A stretch of 7,252 nt of DNA from Rhodospirillales bacterium (GTDB lineage: Bacteria; Pseudomonadota; Alphaproteobacteria; Rhodospirillales; Defluviicoccaceae): the NCBI GenBank assembly GCA_030622775.1, contig JAUXFS010000083.1:1-7252 (forward strand), in the 5' to 3' direction. Under the pieces are notes generated by a model. It worked only from the letters and a program-made list of their open reading frames with translations, made no database searches and was not told the origin of the DNA. Positions 5,694 to 7,252 of this stretch are shown in pieces. A program made the translations under genes and the position numbers. Within the stretch, counting starts at the first letter, position 1. Every line of letters starts with the position of its first letter.

Positions 5694-6341
5694 TTGACCG
5701 CCGGGGAAAGCGAAGACGATGGACAGGAAGCATTGGAGCGGGGGCGGCTCCTGTTCGCTCTGCCGTGCCTGTTCGTCATCGGTGCCGCCCGGATCGATCA
5801 GGCGCCCGATGGTGCGCTGCCGGAGGTCGGTTTCGGTGGACGCTCCAATGTCGGCAAATCCAGTCTGGTCAATGCGCTGACGGGCCGCAGGACATTGGCC
5901 AAGACCTCCAATACGCCGGGCCGCACGCAGCAACTCAATTTTTTCGACCTGGGCGAACGGCTGATGCTGGCGGACCTGCCGGGGTACGGTTACGCCAAGG
6001 CGCCGAAGTCGACCGTCGAACGTTGGACCCGGCTCGTGAACCTCTATCTGCGCGGCCGGGTTTCCCTCAGACGGGTCCTCCTGCTGATCGACGCCCGCCA
6101 CGGGATCAAGGACGTCGATCGCCGGGTGATGTCGATGCTGGACAAGGCCGCCGTATCCTATCAGGTGATTCTCACCAAATGCGACAAACTGAATCCGATG
6201 CCCTTGGAAGAAAGGATCGCGGCCACCGCCCTCGAGCTGACAAAGCATGGCGCCGCCCATCCCGAGGTGTTGGCGACCAGCGCGCGGACCGGTGCGGGTA
6301 TCCCCGAACTGCGATCGGCTCTCGCCGCCCTCTCCGGCTGA
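5694..6341 (+). CDS. engB: Ribosome biogenesis GTP-binding protein EngB (YihA/YsxC family)
   Basis: This is a 215-residue TRAFAC-class GTPase needed for late 50S subunit assembly. The nucleotide-binding motifs are complete: G1 GRSNVGKS (49-56), the switch I region TSNTPGRTQ (71-79), G3 DLPGYGYA (94-101), G4 TKCD (161-164) and G5 TSA (195-197). The family-typical QLNFFDL (80-86) and LIDARHGIKDVD (131-142) are also present. The start is uncertain. No in-frame ATG precedes the conserved GRLLFALPCLFV (17-28). A TTG at 5694 gives the usual length; a TTG at 5733, with AGGAAG close upstream, would remove 13 residues. It lies 55 bp after yidC, downstream of the tandem repeat, and probably belongs to the same transcript. 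Function is well supported; only the N-terminus is in doubt. Confidence 0.95.
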   Translation: MTAGESEDDGQEALERGRLLFALPCLFVIGAARIDQAPDGALPEVGFGGRSNVGKSSLVNALTGRRTLAKTSNTPGRTQQLNFFDLGERLMLADLPGYGYAKAPKSTVERWTRLVNLYLRGRVSLRRVLLLIDARHGIKDVDRRVMSMLDKAAVSYQVILTKCDKLNPMPLEERIAATALELTKHGAAHPEVLATSARTGAGIPELRSALAALSG

Positions 6342-6431
6342 CGCCGTTCGCCCGGCCAAGTATGCCGGCAGCGCACCCAAAAACAAAATCAGGTGTGGAA
6401 ATCTCGCTCAGGGTGCTTACAGTCGCGGGCG
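6342..6431 (+). other. engB-argB intergenic gap with two inverted repeats
   Basis: This 90-bp gap holds CCGGC/GCCGG (6352-6356 and 6364-6368, 7-nt loop) and GCACCC/GGGTGC (6373-6378 and 6411-6416, 32 nt apart, with an A-rich stretch between). No T-run follows either stem on the plus strand, so I do not call a terminator. I see no convincing promoter. The argB start has only a weak GC-rich ribosome binding site. Confidence 0.3.
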
Positions 6432-7252
6432 ATGAACGAGAAGCGGATCAAGCTCCGGGAACATTGGCTAGAAAAGGCGCGGACCTTGTCCGAGGCCCTG
6501 CCGTTCATGCGCCGCTACGCCGGGGCCACGTTCGTCATAAAGTATGGCGGTCATGCGATGGGCGATGCCGATCTCGCCAAACTGTTCGCACGCGACATCG
6601 TTCTCCTCCGTCAGGTTGGAATCAACCCGGTGGTCGTTCATGGCGGCGGTCCTCAGATCGGCCGGATGTTGGAAAGGCTCAAAATCAAGAGCGCCTTCAT
6701 CGATGGGCTCCGGGTCACCGACAAGGACACCGTCGACGTGGTCGAGATGGTTTTGGCCGGCTCGATCAACAAGTCGATCGTCTCGGCGATCAACGAGGCC
6801 GGCGGTTTCGCGGTGGGGCTTTCCGGCAAGGACGGCAATCTGATCCGCGCCCAGAGGCTGAGACGGACCAAGCGCGACCCCGGATCCAACATCGAGCGGA
6901 TTCTCGATCTCGGGTTGGTCGGCGAGCCGACCGAGATCAATCCCCACATCCTCGACTTCTACGAGCGATCCGACATCACCCCGGTGGTCGCGCCGATCGG
7001 CACCGGCGCCCAGGGCGAAACCCTGAACGTCAATGCCGACACCGCCGCGGGCGCGATTGCCGCCGCCGTCGGCGCCCGGCGGCTTATCATGCTGACGGAC
7101 GTCGAAGGCGTTCTCGACAAATCGGGCGAGCTGATCGAGGAGATGACGATGAGAGAGGCCCGCGGCTATATCGCCGATGGGACCATTCACGGGGGCATGA
7201 TCCCGAAGATCGAGACCTGTCTCGAAGCCGTCGGCAAGGGCGTGGAAGGCGC
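6432..7252 (+). CDS. argB: Acetylglutamate kinase, 3' end cut by window edge
   Basis: N-acetyl-L-glutamate kinase phosphorylates N-acetylglutamate with ATP in the second step of arginine synthesis, in the cytosol. The 273 complete codons present cover nearly the whole family length of about 300, so about 25-30 C-terminal residues are missing. Visible amino acid kinase-fold motifs: KYGG with Lys37 (phosphate-binding); GGGP (71-74); the substrate-binding GLRVTD with Arg94; NVNAD (199-203); LTDVEGVLD (221-229); and GGMIPK (254-259) with the catalytic lysine. About 30 residues precede the first strand, whereas E. coli ArgB begins almost directly with it. Such an N-terminal helix marks hexameric, arginine-inhibited enzymes, so feedback inhibition is likely; this is inference. 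The ATG at 6432 is the only good start. It follows engB by 90 bp, a gene order common in alphaproteobacteria. Confidence 0.95.
   Translation, partial: MNEKRIKLREHWLEKARTLSEALPFMRRYAGATFVIKYGGHAMGDADLAKLFARDIVLLRQVGINPVVVHGGGPQIGRMLERLKIKSAFIDGLRVTDKDTVDVVEMVLAGSINKSIVSAINEAGGFAVGLSGKDGNLIRAQRLRRTKRDPGSNIERILDLGLVGEPTEINPHILDFYERSDITPVVAPIGTGAQGETLNVNADTAAGAIAAAVGARRLIMLTDVEGVLDKSGELIEEMTMREARGYIADGTIHGGMIPKIETCLEAVGKGVEG

Noticed and set aside
6352..6390. Intrinsic terminator after engB
   Set aside because: The CCGGC/GCCGG stem is followed by an A-rich stretch, not a T-run, on the plus strand, and the minus strand has no gene ending there.

Overview
The window reads as a chromosomal segment of an alphaproteobacterium, most likely of the Rhodospirillales type. 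It is GC-rich. The gene order rpmH-rnpA-yidD-yidC-engB-argB is typical of that class, and the YidC, EngB and ArgB sequences look alphaproteobacterial. The taxonomic call is an inference from gene order and protein style, not from a marker search.

Left part (about 1-2739, minus strand): three genes are read leftward. The first is a TVP38/TMEM64-type membrane protein. It overlaps by 4 bp (ATGA) a MerA/dihydrolipoamide-dehydrogenase-like flavoprotein disulfide reductase, so the two are probably translationally coupled. After a 47-bp gap containing a hairpin comes the N-terminal part of a membrane-anchored protein that looks like a sensor histidine kinase and runs off the left edge. The flavoprotein keeps the CX4C redox pair but has a Tyr where lipoamide dehydrogenases have the catalytic His. 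It also lacks the C-terminal Cys pair and N-terminal metal-binding domain of mercuric reductases, so its substrate is open.

Middle (2740-2976): a divergent intergenic region. Its left half carries four stem-loops in about 80 bp that I cannot assign to a known RNA. Its right half carries a near-consensus sigma-70 promoter driving rpmH.

Right part (2977-7252, plus strand): rpmH (L34, 44 aa, GTG start), rnpA (RNase P protein), yidD (insertion efficiency factor) and yidC (membrane insertase) are followed by engB (ribosome-assembly GTPase). Next comes a 5' partial argB (N-acetylglutamate kinase, cut by the right edge). The first four link ribosome production, tRNA maturation and membrane protein insertion. 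EngB adds 50S assembly, and argB is the arginine-biosynthesis neighbour commonly found here in alphaproteobacteria. The only local oddity is a 23-bp tandem duplication that starts at the yidC stop codon.

I see no CRISPR array, tRNA, rRNA, insertion sequence or phage gene. Most of the window is ordinary housekeeping sequence. The best candidates for something less known are the TVP38-flavoprotein pair and the structured segment between the divergent genes.
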